Below are positions 54,930 to 63,565 of a stretch of 64,000 nt of DNA, piece after piece (positions within the stretch are counted from its first letter, which is position 1; each line of letters begins with the position of its first letter). A model generated the notes under the pieces. It saw only the letters and a list, made by a program, of their open reading frames with translations. It ran no database searches and was not told where the DNA came from. A program made the position numbers and the translations under genes. Origin of the DNA: Halostreptopolyspora alba (GTDB lineage: Bacteria; Actinomycetota; Actinomycetes; Streptosporangiales; Streptosporangiaceae); NCBI GenBank assembly GCA_003725585.1, contig RJMB01000027.1, positions 1 through 64,000 on the forward strand. Direction: 5' to 3'.

Positions 54930-56611
54930 TCCCCCTGACCGACTCGGTACCCGCGGCTGCGATCGCCTCGCCCGTCATCACCGAGGAACCGCCATCTATC
55001 GACTACGCGGTGCTCTCGCCGATGCTGGTGGTGTTCGCCGCGGGCGTGGTGGCCGTGCTGATCGAGGCGTTCGCCCCCGCGGCGCGGCGCCATTCGATCC
55101 AGCTCGGGCTGGCGCTCGCCTCGGTGCTGGGCGCGTTCGTGCTCACCGTGCTCCAGGTGGGCGCGATGCCCGACGCCGAGGCGGGCATGGCGCCCGAGGA
55201 GGTCGCCGGGGTGACGACGGCGATGAACAGTGTCGCGATCGACCGGCCGACCCTGTTCCTCCAGGGAACGATCCTCGTGCTGTCGTTCATCAGCCTGCTG
55301 CTGGTCGCCGAGCGGCGCAGCGGCGAGAGCGCGTTCGCCGCGCAGGCGGCCACCGTTCCGGGAAGCGAGGAGGAGCGCTCGCACGTCCTCGCGGGATCGC
55401 GCCACACCGAGGTCTACCCGCTGGTGCTGTTCGCGCTGCTGGGCATGCTGCTCTTCCCCGCCGCCAACGACTTCTTGACCATGTTCGTCGCGTTGGAGGT
55501 GATGAGCCTCCCGCTGTACCTGCTGTGTGGGCTGGCGCGCCGCCGGCGGCTGTTCTCCCAGGAGGCGGCCGTCAAGTACTTCCTGCTCGGCGCGTTCTCC
55601 TCGGCGTTCTTCCTGTTCGGCATCGCCCTGGTGTACGGCTACGCGGGCTCGGTCAACTTCGCCGACATCCACGAGGCGATCGAGACGGGCGGTTCCACAC
55701 TGTTCGTCGGCGGCACCGCCACACCGTTGCTGCTGGTCGGTATCGCCATGATCGCCGTGGGCCTGCTGTTCAAGGTGGGCGCGGTGCCGTTCCACAACTG
55801 GAAACCGGACGTGTACCAGGGGGCGCCCACCCCCATCACGGCGCTCATGGCCTCCGGGGTGCTGGTCGCCGCCTTCGGCGCCATGCTGCGGGTGTTCCTC
55901 ATGGCCTTCGGCGCGGCGGTGGCGGACTGGCGCCCGATGCTGTGGGTGGTGGCGATCCTGACCATGGTGCTGGCCGCGGTGGTCGCCGTGACCCAGCGCG
56001 ACATCAAGCGGCTGCTGGCCTACTCGTCGGTGGTGCACGCCGGGTTCGTGCTGACCGCTGTGGTCGCCGCGACTCCGGAGGGGCTCGCGGGCGCGCTGTT
56101 CTACCTCGCGGCCTACGGGTTCACCACCATCGGGGCGTTCGCCGTGATCACCCTGGTCCGGACGCACGAGAACGGCCCCGAGGCGGCGGACATCTCGCAA
56201 TGGGCCGGACTCGGGCGCACCTCGCCGCTGCTCGCCGGCGCGCTGGCGCTGTTCCTACTGGCGTTCGCGGGCATCCCGCTCACCAGTGGGTTCATCGGCA
56301 AGTTCGCGGTGTTCCAGGCGGCGGTCGCCGCGGGCGCGACCCCGCTCGTCGTGGTCGGTGTGCTGGCCAGCGCGGTGACGGCGTTCTTCTACGTCCGGAT
56401 CATCGTGCTGATGTACTTCGCCGAGCCGGAGGGGGCCGGCCCCTCGGTCATCCGCGCCGGGACACTGACCGGGTCGGTCATCGGCCTCGGTGTCGCCGCG
56501 ACCCTCCTGCTGGGGGTCTATCCGACCCCGGTACTGGACACCCTGCTCCCGCAGCCGGTGGAGGCGGCGCTGGAACCTGGTATGGCCACCGAAGACGGGT
56601 TCACCCGGTAG
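54926..56611 (+). CDS. nuoN: NADH-quinone oxidoreductase subunit N
   Basis: A 561-residue antiporter-like subunit completing the membrane arm. Key parts are FVALEVMSLPLYLLCGLARR (Glu), LFKVGAVPFHNWKPDVYQGA (Lys), AVTQRDIKRLLAYSSVVHAG and AFAGIPLTSGFIGKF. GTG 54926 overlaps the nuoM stop. It is the last of 14 contiguous subunits, so the whole proton-pumping complex is encoded here. Confidence 0.96.
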   Translation: MIPLTDSVPAAAIASPVITEEPPSIDYAVLSPMLVVFAAGVVAVLIEAFAPAARRHSIQLGLALASVLGAFVLTVLQVGAMPDAEAGMAPEEVAGVTTAMNSVAIDRPTLFLQGTILVLSFISLLLVAERRSGESAFAAQAATVPGSEEERSHVLAGSRHTEVYPLVLFALLGMLLFPAANDFLTMFVALEVMSLPLYLLCGLARRRRLFSQEAAVKYFLLGAFSSAFFLFGIALVYGYAGSVNFADIHEAIETGGSTLFVGGTATPLLLVGIAMIAVGLLFKVGAVPFHNWKPDVYQGAPTPITALMASGVLVAAFGAMLRVFLMAFGAAVADWRPMLWVVAILTMVLAAVVAVTQRDIKRLLAYSSVVHAGFVLTAVVAATPEGLAGALFYLAAYGFTTIGAFAVITLVRTHENGPEAADISQWAGLGRTSPLLAGALALFLLAFAGIPLTSGFIGKFAVFQAAVAAGATPLVVVGVLASAVTAFFYVRIIVLMYFAEPEGAGPSVIRAGTLTGSVIGLGVAATLLLGVYPTPVLDTLLPQPVEAALEPGMATEDGFTR

Positions 56612-56750
56612 GCACGCGCTCCCGGTGGGGGGCTTTGGCAGCGCTATCGGGGTCAGATAGCTTGGCTACCCGGTTTGTGTTCATTTTTCGGTGCGCGCGA
56701 TGCGTCCGGCGCGGGCGTATCGCGCGCCGGTTGACATGTGGAGCTTTCAG

Positions 56751-57755
56751 GTGAGCGGTGCTGTCCCGAGCGGTTTCCTCGCTCTGCCGAGTGTCGACGC
56801 GACCCTCGCCCGGGAGATCCAACAAGATCTGGAGCGGGTCGAGGAGGTGCTCCGGGAAACGGTCGCGGCCAGCGACCCCATGCTCGCCGAGTCCGCGAAC
56901 CACCTGCTGTCGGCGGGGGGTAAACGGTTCCGCGCCACACTGGTGTTGCTCGCCGCCCATTTCGGTGACCCCACCGCCGAGGAGCTGGTCCCGGCGGCGG
57001 CTGTCGTGGAACTGACACATGTCGCCACCCTGTACCACGACGATGTCATGGACGAGGCGGACATGCGCCGCGGTGAGTACAGCGCCAACCACCGCTGGGG
57101 GAACAGCATCGCCATCCTCACCGGCGACTTCGTCTTCGCGCGCGCTTCGGAGATGCTGGCCGACCTCGGTGTCGAGGCGGTGCGGCTCCAGGCGCAGACG
57201 TTCGGCCGCCTGGTCCAGGGGCAGGTGCTGGAGAGCTCGGGGCCGCGTGGCGACACCGACCCGCTCACGCACTACCTCCAGGTCATCGCGGACAAGACCG
57301 CGTCGCTGATCGCTTCGTCCGCCCGGTTCGGCGCGATGTTCGGCCGGGCCGGCTCCGGGGTCGTCGAGAGCGTCACCCGGGCGTGCGAGGCGCTGGGTAT
57401 GGCGTTCCAGCTCTCCGACGACATCCTCGACGTCGCGGGTAACCCCGAGGAGTCGGGAAAGGCCCCCGGTACCGACCTGCGCGAGGGTGTGCTGACCCTG
57501 CCGATGTTCTACGCGCAGCGCAGCACCTCCCCGGAGGACAAGCGGCTACTGGAGCTGCTGGGGCGTCCGCTCGACGCCGATGAGGCCGAGGACGCGCTGC
57601 GCCTGCTGCGTGCCCACCCGGCGATGGAGCTGGCACGCGCGGACCTGCGCGCCTGGGCCGACAAGGCGCGCGCCGAGTTCGCCACCCTGCCCGACGTGGC
57701 ACCGAGGTGGGCGTTCGAGGCGCTCTGCGACTTCGTGGTGGAGCGCACCACCTGA
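56751..57755 (+). CDS. Polyprenyl (menaquinone side-chain) diphosphate synthase
   Basis: A trans-isoprenyl diphosphate synthase of about 334 residues, extending farnesyl or geranylgeranyl diphosphate to the long side chain of menaquinone. Motifs: LLSAGGKRFRATLVLLAAHF (IPP-binding Lys-Arg), first aspartate-rich motif HVATLYHDDVMDEADMRRG, GNSIAILTGDFVFARA, and second aspartate-rich motif FQLSDDILDVAGNPEESGK. Chain length cannot be read reliably. GTG 56751 is preferred because GGAG (56740-56743) lies seven bases before it; in-frame GTG 56691, ATG 56700 and ATG 56736 give longer forms. Its place after nuoN fits quinone supply to complex I. Confidence 0.92.
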   Translation: MSGAVPSGFLALPSVDATLAREIQQDLERVEEVLRETVAASDPMLAESANHLLSAGGKRFRATLVLLAAHFGDPTAEELVPAAAVVELTHVATLYHDDVMDEADMRRGEYSANHRWGNSIAILTGDFVFARASEMLADLGVEAVRLQAQTFGRLVQGQVLESSGPRGDTDPLTHYLQVIADKTASLIASSARFGAMFGRAGSGVVESVTRACEALGMAFQLSDDILDVAGNPEESGKAPGTDLREGVLTLPMFYAQRSTSPEDKRLLELLGRPLDADEAEDALRLLRAHPAMELARADLRAWADKARAEFATLPDVAPRWAFEALCDFVVERTT

Positions 57756-58386
57756 CACCCGTGGCCGACGGTGGCCTGCTCAGCTCGCCGCCAATGTGGG
57801 GGGCGGGAAGTCCCGGATGTAGCCAACCGCGGTGTCCAGGTGACTTTCGCGTGGGAAGTGGCCGCCTTGGGGGGCCGGGTGGATCTCGGCGTCCGGCGGG
57901 TCGTGCGCGAAGGCGCGCCGCCGTGACGTTCTTCGGGGAAACCTGACGCGACATCCCTGGTGGCACCCCGGAACACGAAAGATAATGGGACCCACCGCTG
58001 CCGTTCGACCCCGGAGATCCCTGTTGCGTCCTCGGTCCCAGCGCCTTCCGCCGACGGGCGCCACGGCCGTGCTCCCGCCGCTCGGCCGAGCGGGCGGCGG
58101 CCCGGGGTCGGTGAACAGAGGAGCGAGGCCCGCGCCCGGCGGGAGGTGGCGCGCTACGCGCGCGAACACGACCGACTGTAGAGAGGGGCCGATGCCGGCA
58201 CGGCCGTCAACCGCGACGGAGCCATCGCGGCTCCCCCACCGTCAGCGCCAGATCCGCGGGCAGGGGGAGGGTACGTGTGTAAGGGGCGAGCCCCCTTCAC
58301 GGGGTCGCGCTGGTACGGAGCGAGAACGTGGTGCGCGTGCCCGCCGGTGGTACGAGCGACGTGCCCCTGTTCGAGGAGAGTGACTG
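57756..58386. other. Gene-free region of about 630 bases
   Basis: Both strands contain only Arg/Pro-rich shadow frames without ribosome binding sites or recognisable domains. No strong hairpin, operator or RNA gene could be identified. The last 30 bases contain GAGGAGAG, the ribosome binding site of the next gene. Confidence 0.5.
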
Positions 58387-58935
58387 ATGGCCCAACGGCT
58401 GTTCCTCGTCGATGTCGAGGCGAGTGCGCCGACTCCGTACCGCGGCGTGATGACCGAGTTCGGAGTCGTCGGCTTCGAGACCCGGGACTGGTTCCACGGC
58501 CATCTGTGGGACTCCCACCCCGATCCGGAGGTTCCGGCTCGGCCGGTCGCGGAGCGGGAGGCTCCCGGCTGGACCACGAACAGGTTGCCCCGACACGACG
58601 TCGCGACGGCCCGGGAGGTATTCACCTCTCTCCACGAGTGGATGGCCCAGCTGACCGAACACGATGACCGACCCGTGTTCGTCTCCGACAACCCGGGCTA
58701 CGACGTCATGTGGATGGCTGAAGGGTTCGACCGCGCGGGTATGGTGAACCCCTTCGGGCACTCCGCACGCCGCATCGGCGATCTGGCCGCCGGCCTGTCG
58801 GGGAACTGGAAGAACACCTCGGAATGGAAGAAGCACCGCCGCACCCCCCATGACCACAACCCGGTCAACGACGCGTTAGGAAACGCAGAAGCGCTCCGCG
58901 CCATCCTCGTCAGACACGGGCAGATCGCGGCATAG
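58387..58935 (+). CDS. DEDDh-type 3'-5' exonuclease
   Basis: A 182-residue protein with an RNase T/DnaQ-like fold. Exo I: FLVDVEASAPTPYRGVMTEF (D-x-E); Exo II region: RPVFVSDNPGYDVMWMAEGF (Asp); Exo III: HDHNPVNDALGNAEAL (H-x-x-x-x-D type). These supply the DEDDh metal-binding residues. The small single-domain form resembles exoribonucleases such as oligoribonuclease or the mycobacterial RNase AS, but the natural substrate (RNA or DNA) cannot be decided. GAGGAGAG precedes ATG 58387. Confidence 0.82.
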   Translation: MAQRLFLVDVEASAPTPYRGVMTEFGVVGFETRDWFHGHLWDSHPDPEVPARPVAEREAPGWTTNRLPRHDVATAREVFTSLHEWMAQLTEHDDRPVFVSDNPGYDVMWMAEGFDRAGMVNPFGHSARRIGDLAAGLSGNWKNTSEWKKHRRTPHDHNPVNDALGNAEALRAILVRHGQIAA

Positions 58936-59224
58936 GGGACGCCTTCGCGTCCTGGAGCGTCCGGACTGATCGGGGATCCGCGACAGGTTGGAGGCGGCCG
59001 CCCGGAGCGTCGAGGCGTGATCGGGCCGCCGCCGTCGGTGGACCCATGTTCGGGCCGCCGGATGTAACCAGAAGGTTCGTTCTTGCTATTGCCCCGGTAA
59101 TAGTGGAGTGGCGCCCAACCGTACAGGGAATCTGTGCCAATAACACTCTGTTGTCGATCGAACGCGAAAAGTCTCGGACAACGGGGGTCGGCGAGATTCG
59201 CGATACGGGGGAGAGTGAATCGCC

Positions 59225-59785
59225 GTGGCGGCACAGATGGGAGCGCAGAACCTGATCGGGCACCGGTTGCTGGACCGGGACGGCAACAGTGTCGGCAAGA
59301 TCGGGCAGGTGTTCTTCGACGACCAGACCGACCAGCCGAAATGGGTGACCGTGCGCACCGGACTGCTCGGCAGCAACGAGAACTTCGTGCCGTTGCGCGG
59401 CGCGCGCATGGTCGACGACGCCCTACGGGCCGCGTACACGACCGAGCAGATCAGGACCGCGCCGAGCTTCGCGATCGACGAGCATCTCTCGGTCCACCAA
59501 GAGGACATGATCTATCAGCACTACGGGCTCGGTGCCGAGGTGCCCGCCCAGCGAGGCTCTGAGGAGCGGCCCCGGCGACAGCGTGGCCGGCACGCGCGGC
59601 CCGGGCAGGCCGCCGACGCCACGCCGGCGGGGTACCGGGAGCACGCGCCGGAGCCGGTCGAGCGTGCCTGGGTCGCGAACATGGAGGAGCGCCGGCCACA
59701 CGGAGACGGTGACCCCTCCGAGCGCGAACGCGAAGGAGTACGCGTGTTCAGGCCCGAGAGCGGCGAGCCGCCCTCCGCCTCCTGA
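59225..59785 (+). CDS. PRC-barrel domain protein
   Basis: A 186-residue protein with an N-terminal PRC-barrel (about residues 8-95: NLIGHRLLDRDGNSVGKIGQ, DQPKWVTVRTGLLGSNENFV, PLRGARM) and a polar, Arg/Glu/Pro-rich tail. PRC-barrels occur in photosynthetic reaction centre H subunits, in RimM and in many small actinobacterial proteins of unknown function, often stress-related. GTG 59225 follows GGGGGAGAG. The preceding 289 bases hold no gene. Confidence 0.85.
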   Translation: MAAQMGAQNLIGHRLLDRDGNSVGKIGQVFFDDQTDQPKWVTVRTGLLGSNENFVPLRGARMVDDALRAAYTTEQIRTAPSFAIDEHLSVHQEDMIYQHYGLGAEVPAQRGSEERPRRQRGRHARPGQAADATPAGYREHAPEPVERAWVANMEERRPHGDGDPSEREREGVRVFRPESGEPPSAS

Positions 59786-60052
59786 CACGAGGCGGGCGGG
59801 GAGGTAGCCCGATCGCCGAACGGTTCGACGTCCACGTCGACACAGCGGGGGTGCCGCGCACCGACCACGACCCGCGGCCGGGGAAGCCCCGCCTTACGGT
59901 GGCACTACCGCGTGGACCCGGCGCCCTCCGGGGATCGGCCGCGGCCAACCGGGGAGTGGCCGCGTGACCTCCCAGGTCCCGGCTTCGTGCCGGGCGGGGC
60001 CACCGATGGGAGGACCCACCGAACAACACGGGAGAGCGCGGACGCGGCGAGG

Positions 60053-60985
60053 TCAGCGACGTTCCGGCTCGGGATCCGCGGTCTCCCCGGCGGCCCTCCG
60101 TGCCGTTGCCCGGTCGCGGGCGTTGCGCACCAGGTCGGTGCCGAACACCACGAGAGCGACCCACACGATGGCGAATCCGATCCAGCGGCTGAGGGGGAGC
60201 TGTTCCCCGAAGACCTGCCAGGCGATGAAGAACTGCATCACCGGCACGATGAACTGCAGCAGGCCGAGCATGCTCAGCGGTAGCCGGACCACCGCGAAAC
60301 CGAAGCACAGCAGGGGAAGCGCGGTGACGGCGCCGGTGCCGACCAGGAGCAGAGTGTGGGCCGGCGAGGTCTGCCCGAAGGTACCCGTCCCCATGGCGTG
60401 CAGGACGAGCAGGTACCCCAGAGCGGGCAGCAACATCAGTAGCGTCTCGCTGGTCAGGCTCTCCAACCCGTCGAGGCGGACGAACTTCTTGAACACGCCG
60501 TAGAGGGCGAAGCAGAGGGCCAGCCCGAGCGCCAACCACGGGGGAGCGCCGTAGTCGAAGGTGAGTACCACCACCGCCAGGGTGCCGAGCGCGACGGCGA
60601 CCCACTGCAACGGCCGCAGCCGCTCACTGAAGATGATCACCCCGAAAACCACACTGACCAGCGGGTTGATGAAGTAACCCAGGGACGCCTGGAGGGCGTT
60701 GCCGCTGTTCACCGTGTAGATGAATATGCCCCAGTTCGCCGAGATCACCGTCGCCGCGCCGGCCACCAGCAGCAGCTGCCGGGGTGAGCGCGCCAGCCCC
60801 ACCAGCCACTGCCAGTGCCGCATCACCAGTAGCACGAGCAGCATGCCCACCAGGGACCAGACCATCCGGTGGGCGAGGATCTCGATCGGGCCGGACGAGG
60901 AGAGCAGTGGCCAGTAGAGCGTGGAGAGCCCCCACAGCACATAGGAACTCGCCCCGATCAGCAGACCCTTCGTGGAATCAGACAC
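60053..60985 (-). CDS. rarD: RarD-type EamA transporter
   Basis: A 310-residue member of the drug/metabolite transporter superfamily with ten predicted membrane helices in two EamA repeats. RarD-specific N-terminal KGLLIGASSYVLWGLSTLYW, FIYTVNSGNALQASLGYFIN and PLVSVVFGVIIFSERLRPLQ are present. A basic cytoplasmic tail ends the protein. RarD was named for chloramphenicol sensitivity in Pseudomonas, but the substrate of this family is not established. It is divergent from msrA. Confidence 0.92.
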   Translation of the reverse strand: MSDSTKGLLIGASSYVLWGLSTLYWPLLSSSGPIEILAHRMVWSLVGMLLVLLVMRHWQWLVGLARSPRQLLLVAGAATVISANWGIFIYTVNSGNALQASLGYFINPLVSVVFGVIIFSERLRPLQWVAVALGTLAVVVLTFDYGAPPWLALGLALCFALYGVFKKFVRLDGLESLTSETLLMLLPALGYLLVLHAMGTGTFGQTSPAHTLLLVGTGAVTALPLLCFGFAVVRLPLSMLGLLQFIVPVMQFFIAWQVFGEQLPLSRWIGFAIVWVALVVFGTDLVRNARDRATARRAAGETADPEPERR

Positions 60986-61086
60986 GAGAGTCAGCCTAGA
61001 GAACGAATCATCCCATGAATAGGTAATTCTGCTTACTCCCCGGCCCGAGGCGGGCAGGCGGGCGGCCGGGCATGATTGGCGGCGGA

Positions 61087-61092
61087 TAGGCT
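61087..61092 (+). promoter_or_regulatory. Candidate -10 element for leaderless msrA
   Basis: TAGGCT ends six bases before ATG 61099, with no Shine-Dalgarno sequence, again indicating a leaderless transcript. No SigR-type GGAAT-N18-GTT promoter was found here. Confidence 0.4.
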
Positions 61093-61098
61093 GGAAGC

Positions 61099-61758
61099 AT
61101 GTTCGGGCAGAAGCTGACCATGGTCGACCCGGCCAACGCGCTACCGGGTCGCGACACCCCGATTCCGGTCCCCGACAGCCACGAGGTACTCGGCACCCCG
61201 ATGACGCCCCCCTACCCCGAGGGCAGCGAGATCGCCGACTTCGGCATGGGCTGCTTCTGGGGCGTGGAACGCACCTTCTGGCGCCTCGGCGCCGACAACG
61301 GCATCATCACCACGGCCGTCGGCTACGCCGGGGGATACACCCCCAACCCCACCTACGAGGAGGTCTGCAGCGGGCTCACCGGCCACACCGAGGCCGTCCG
61401 CGTGGTCTTCGACCCAGCCACGATCTCCTACACCGACCTGTTGAAGGTCTTCTGGGAGGGGCACGACCCCACCCAGGGCATGCGGCAGGGCAACGACCTC
61501 GGTACCCAGTACCGGTCGATGATCCTCTACCACTCGGACGAGCAGAGGGCCGCCGCCGAGCGCAGTCTCGAGGCGTTCCAGCCCGTGCTGACCCGCGCCG
61601 GCTACGGCACCATCACCACCGAGATCGCACCCGCGGGCCCGTTCTACTTCGCCGAGGGGTACCACCAGCAATACCTGAGCGAGGCCAAGAACCCGAACGG
61701 GTACTGCGGTGTCGGTGGGACCGGGGCCTCGTGCCCGGTGGGGGTGGCCCGCGCCTGA
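61099..61758 (+). CDS. msrA: Peptide methionine-S-sulfoxide reductase A
   Basis: MsrA reduces the S epimer of methionine sulfoxide in oxidised proteins, using thioredoxin or mycothiol-linked reductants. The 219-residue protein has the catalytic [14 protein letters not shown] (Cys at residue 52), [52 protein letters not shown] and the resolving cysteines near the C-terminus ([16 protein letters not shown]). A 45-residue N-terminal extension is usual in actinobacteria. Confidence 0.96.
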   Translation: MFGQKLTMVDPANALPGRDTPIPVPDSHEVLGTPMTPPYPEGSEIADFGMGCFWGVERTFWRLGADNGIITTAVGYAGGYTPNPTYEEVCSGLTGHTEAVRVVFDPATISYTDLLKVFWEGHDPTQGMRQGNDLGTQYRSMILYHSDEQRAAAERSLEAFQPVLTRAGYGTITTEIAPAGPFYFAEGYHQQYLSEAKNPNGYCGVGGTGASCPVGVARA

Positions 61759-61789
61759 GGAGCGGACCCGGGGCCGGCCCGGCCGTGGC

Positions 61790-62389
61790 TCACCCGCCGG
61801 CGATGTGCGCGCGCCAGGGACCGTCGGCGGTGAGCCAGTGGGGAACCAGCCGCACCGGGAACGGGTACTCGGTCGCGAAAACCGTCTCCCCGAAAGCCTG
61901 GGTGACCTCGACGTAGCCGCCGTTCTCCAGGCGCAGCTCTACCAGACCGGTCTTGTCCGGCGACGGGCTGACGATCCAGTAGGACTCGACGCCGAAGTCG
62001 GCGTACTCGCGGCGTTTGGTGTGGTTGTCTCGCAGCACGCTCTCCGGCGAGACGATCTCCACGGCCAGCAGCGGTGGCCGGGTGAGGTAGGGACTCTCGA
62101 AGTCCTCGTCTGGCACCACCGCCAGGTCCGGAACGCGGTGGTGCGTGCGTTCGGCGTTCAGGTTGATGCCCGGCCCCGAAAGCACCGTGTAGCCGTCGGG
62201 GGCGACGTTCGTCAGATGCCACGTAAGCCGGGAGTCGATCAGGGTGTGGATGGACACGGGCGCGGGAGACACGTCAAGCCTCCCGTCGACCAGCTCGTAG
62301 CGGCGCCCGTCGTCCGGGGTCCCCGCCAGGTCGTCCACGGTCAGTGGCCGGTCGCGCTCCTCGGTTCCACCGATGCTCATAACACTCAT
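61790..62389 (-). CDS. Uma2 family (DUF820) protein
   Basis: A 199-residue protein with the PD-(D/E)xK nuclease-like Uma2 fold: LTVDDLAGTPDDGRRYELVD, RVPDLAVVPDEDF, PPLLAVEIVSPES, RREYADFGVESYWIV. The D...E-x-V residues match the family active site. Such proteins are abundant and often multi-copy in actinobacteria and cyanobacteria, with no proven function; there is no partner methylase here. It converges with msrA, with 31 bases between stops. Confidence 0.88.
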   Translation of the reverse strand: MSVMSIGGTEERDRPLTVDDLAGTPDDGRRYELVDGRLDVSPAPVSIHTLIDSRLTWHLTNVAPDGYTVLSGPGINLNAERTHHRVPDLAVVPDEDFESPYLTRPPLLAVEIVSPESVLRDNHTKRREYADFGVESYWIVSPSPDKTGLVELRLENGGYVEVTQAFGETVFATEYPFPVRLVPHWLTADGPWRAHIAGG

Positions 62390-62560
62390 GATGCCTCCTC
62401 GATCGCATGGTGACGAGAGTGCCGCACCAATGCCCGGTTACGGGCGGGTATGGGGGAAACCGGACCTCCGTTCGACCGGTTGCCCCCGTCACGGCCGGAC
62501 GTGCTCGGGGAGGGCACCCATGCCCACCGATCCGCCACACTCGGCGGACCACCGGATACG

Positions 62561-62590
62561 GCCGGGTGCCGGCCGCGGCCGGCACCCGGC
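62561..62590 (-). terminator. Perfect 30-bp palindrome downstream of the MerR gene
   Basis: GCCGGGTGCCGGCCG and its exact reverse complement abut to give 30 self-complementary bases, beginning 24 bases beyond the MerR-gene stop on the minus strand. It is a strong terminator candidate and could also act toward the plus strand. Confidence 0.6.
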
Positions 62591-62614
62591 CCCGAGTCCT
62601 CTCCTCGGGGTGGA

Positions 62615-63406
62615 TCAGTCCGCGGCGTTCGCCCGCTCGATGAAGGCGATCATCTCCGGTGAGGGTCCGCCGTGCCGCTCCCGGATCGTCTCGCTGTTCT
62701 CGCGCTGCATCCGGTACAGCGAGTCCCGCAGCCCCTCGTCGCCGCCGTGGAAGGACTCCAGCAGCTCCGTCCAGCGCCGCGCCAAGGGGCGAACCCTCGG
62801 GTCGGACGGGTCGGTACCGGCGTCCATCTCGTCCTGGACACGCGCGATGAGCTGGGGCCACTCGGCGATCTCGGCGTCGATCACCCGCTGTCCCCGCTCC
62901 TCGCGTCGTTGCTCGAGACGGGCACGCTGGTCCTGCGAGAAGTAGTTCGCGAACGTCTCTTCCATCTGTGACACCTCTTCGATCAGTGCGAGGAGGTCGG
63001 TGGACGCGATGTCACCGGCGCTGTCCGCGGTGTCCACCAGCGTCGACAGTCGCGTGCGCAGGGCCCGCAGTGCCGAGAGCCGGCGCCGGACGTGGTCGAG
63101 CTGGTCCCGAAGCAGTCCCGCGAGGTCCACCTCGTCCGCCAGCAGCGTGCGGATCGACTCCAGGGACAGGCCGAGGTCGCGCAGTGCCACCACCCGGTAC
63201 AGCCGCCGCAGGTCCCGCTCGTCGTAGAGCCGGTGTCCGGAGGCCGTCCTCCGCGACGGAACCACCACGCCGACGTCCTCGTAGTGGTGCAACGTCCGCA
63301 CGGTGAGTCCGGTGAACCGGGCCAGCTCGCCGACTTTCCACGTCGTGTCACCGCTTTCGGGCACCGCGCCCCTCCTCCTCAGTGTCGTGAACCGACCGGC
63401 CGCCAC
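62615..63406 (-). CDS. MerR family regulator with TipAS-like domain
   Basis: A 263-residue transcription regulator. Residues about 23-95 are a MerR winged helix (WKVGELARFTGLTVRTLHHY, EDVGVVVPSRRTASGHRLYD), followed by a dimerisation coiled coil (about 95-140). The C-terminal part resembles a TipA-like antibiotic-binding domain (ETFANYFSQDQRARLEQRRE, WPQLIARVQDEMDAG), which in TipAL senses thiopeptides. The target promoter is unknown; a resistance or stress role is inferred. ATG 63406 or GTG 63364 could be the start. Confidence 0.9.
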   Translation of the reverse strand: MAAGRFTTLRRRGAVPESGDTTWKVGELARFTGLTVRTLHHYEDVGVVVPSRRTASGHRLYDERDLRRLYRVVALRDLGLSLESIRTLLADEVDLAGLLRDQLDHVRRRLSALRALRTRLSTLVDTADSAGDIASTDLLALIEEVSQMEETFANYFSQDQRARLEQRREERGQRVIDAEIAEWPQLIARVQDEMDAGTDPSDPRVRPLARRWTELLESFHGGDEGLRDSLYRMQRENSETIRERHGGPSPEMIAFIERANAAD

Positions 63407-63512
63407 TGCCGCGGCGGCACTGGTACGGACGCTAGGACCTCACGCGACGTGGGGTTCAAGCGCGGAGAGAGCGGGCGAACGCGGGACCCGGCCATGTGCG
63501 ACCCGAACGCGA

Positions 63513-63544
63513 ACGGCCCGTGCGCGGGATCGCGCACGGGCCGT
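63513..63544 (-). terminator. Hairpin at the end of the repeat-rich gene
   Basis: ACGGCCCGTGCGCG (63513-63526) and CGCGCACGGGCCGT (63531-63544) form a perfect 14-base stem with a four-base loop, 21 bases beyond the stop of the minus-strand gene. Its ACGGCCCGTG core is shared with the hairpin at 15297. Confidence 0.65.
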
Positions 63545-63565
63545 CGGGGCGAGTGAGGTCCGGGG

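Noticed and set aside
56731-56736. TTGACA as a -35 element for the polyprenyl synthase gene
   Set aside because: No TAnnnT at 16-18 bases downstream, and the position is within 20 bases of the probable start codon.
57960-58383. Plus-strand frames before the exonuclease gene
   Set aside because: Arg/Pro-rich shadow composition, no start signals, no domain.
61790-62389. Uma2 protein as part of a restriction or defence system
   Set aside because: No methylase, helicase or toxin-antitoxin partner nearby; isolated Uma2 genes are common and unassigned.
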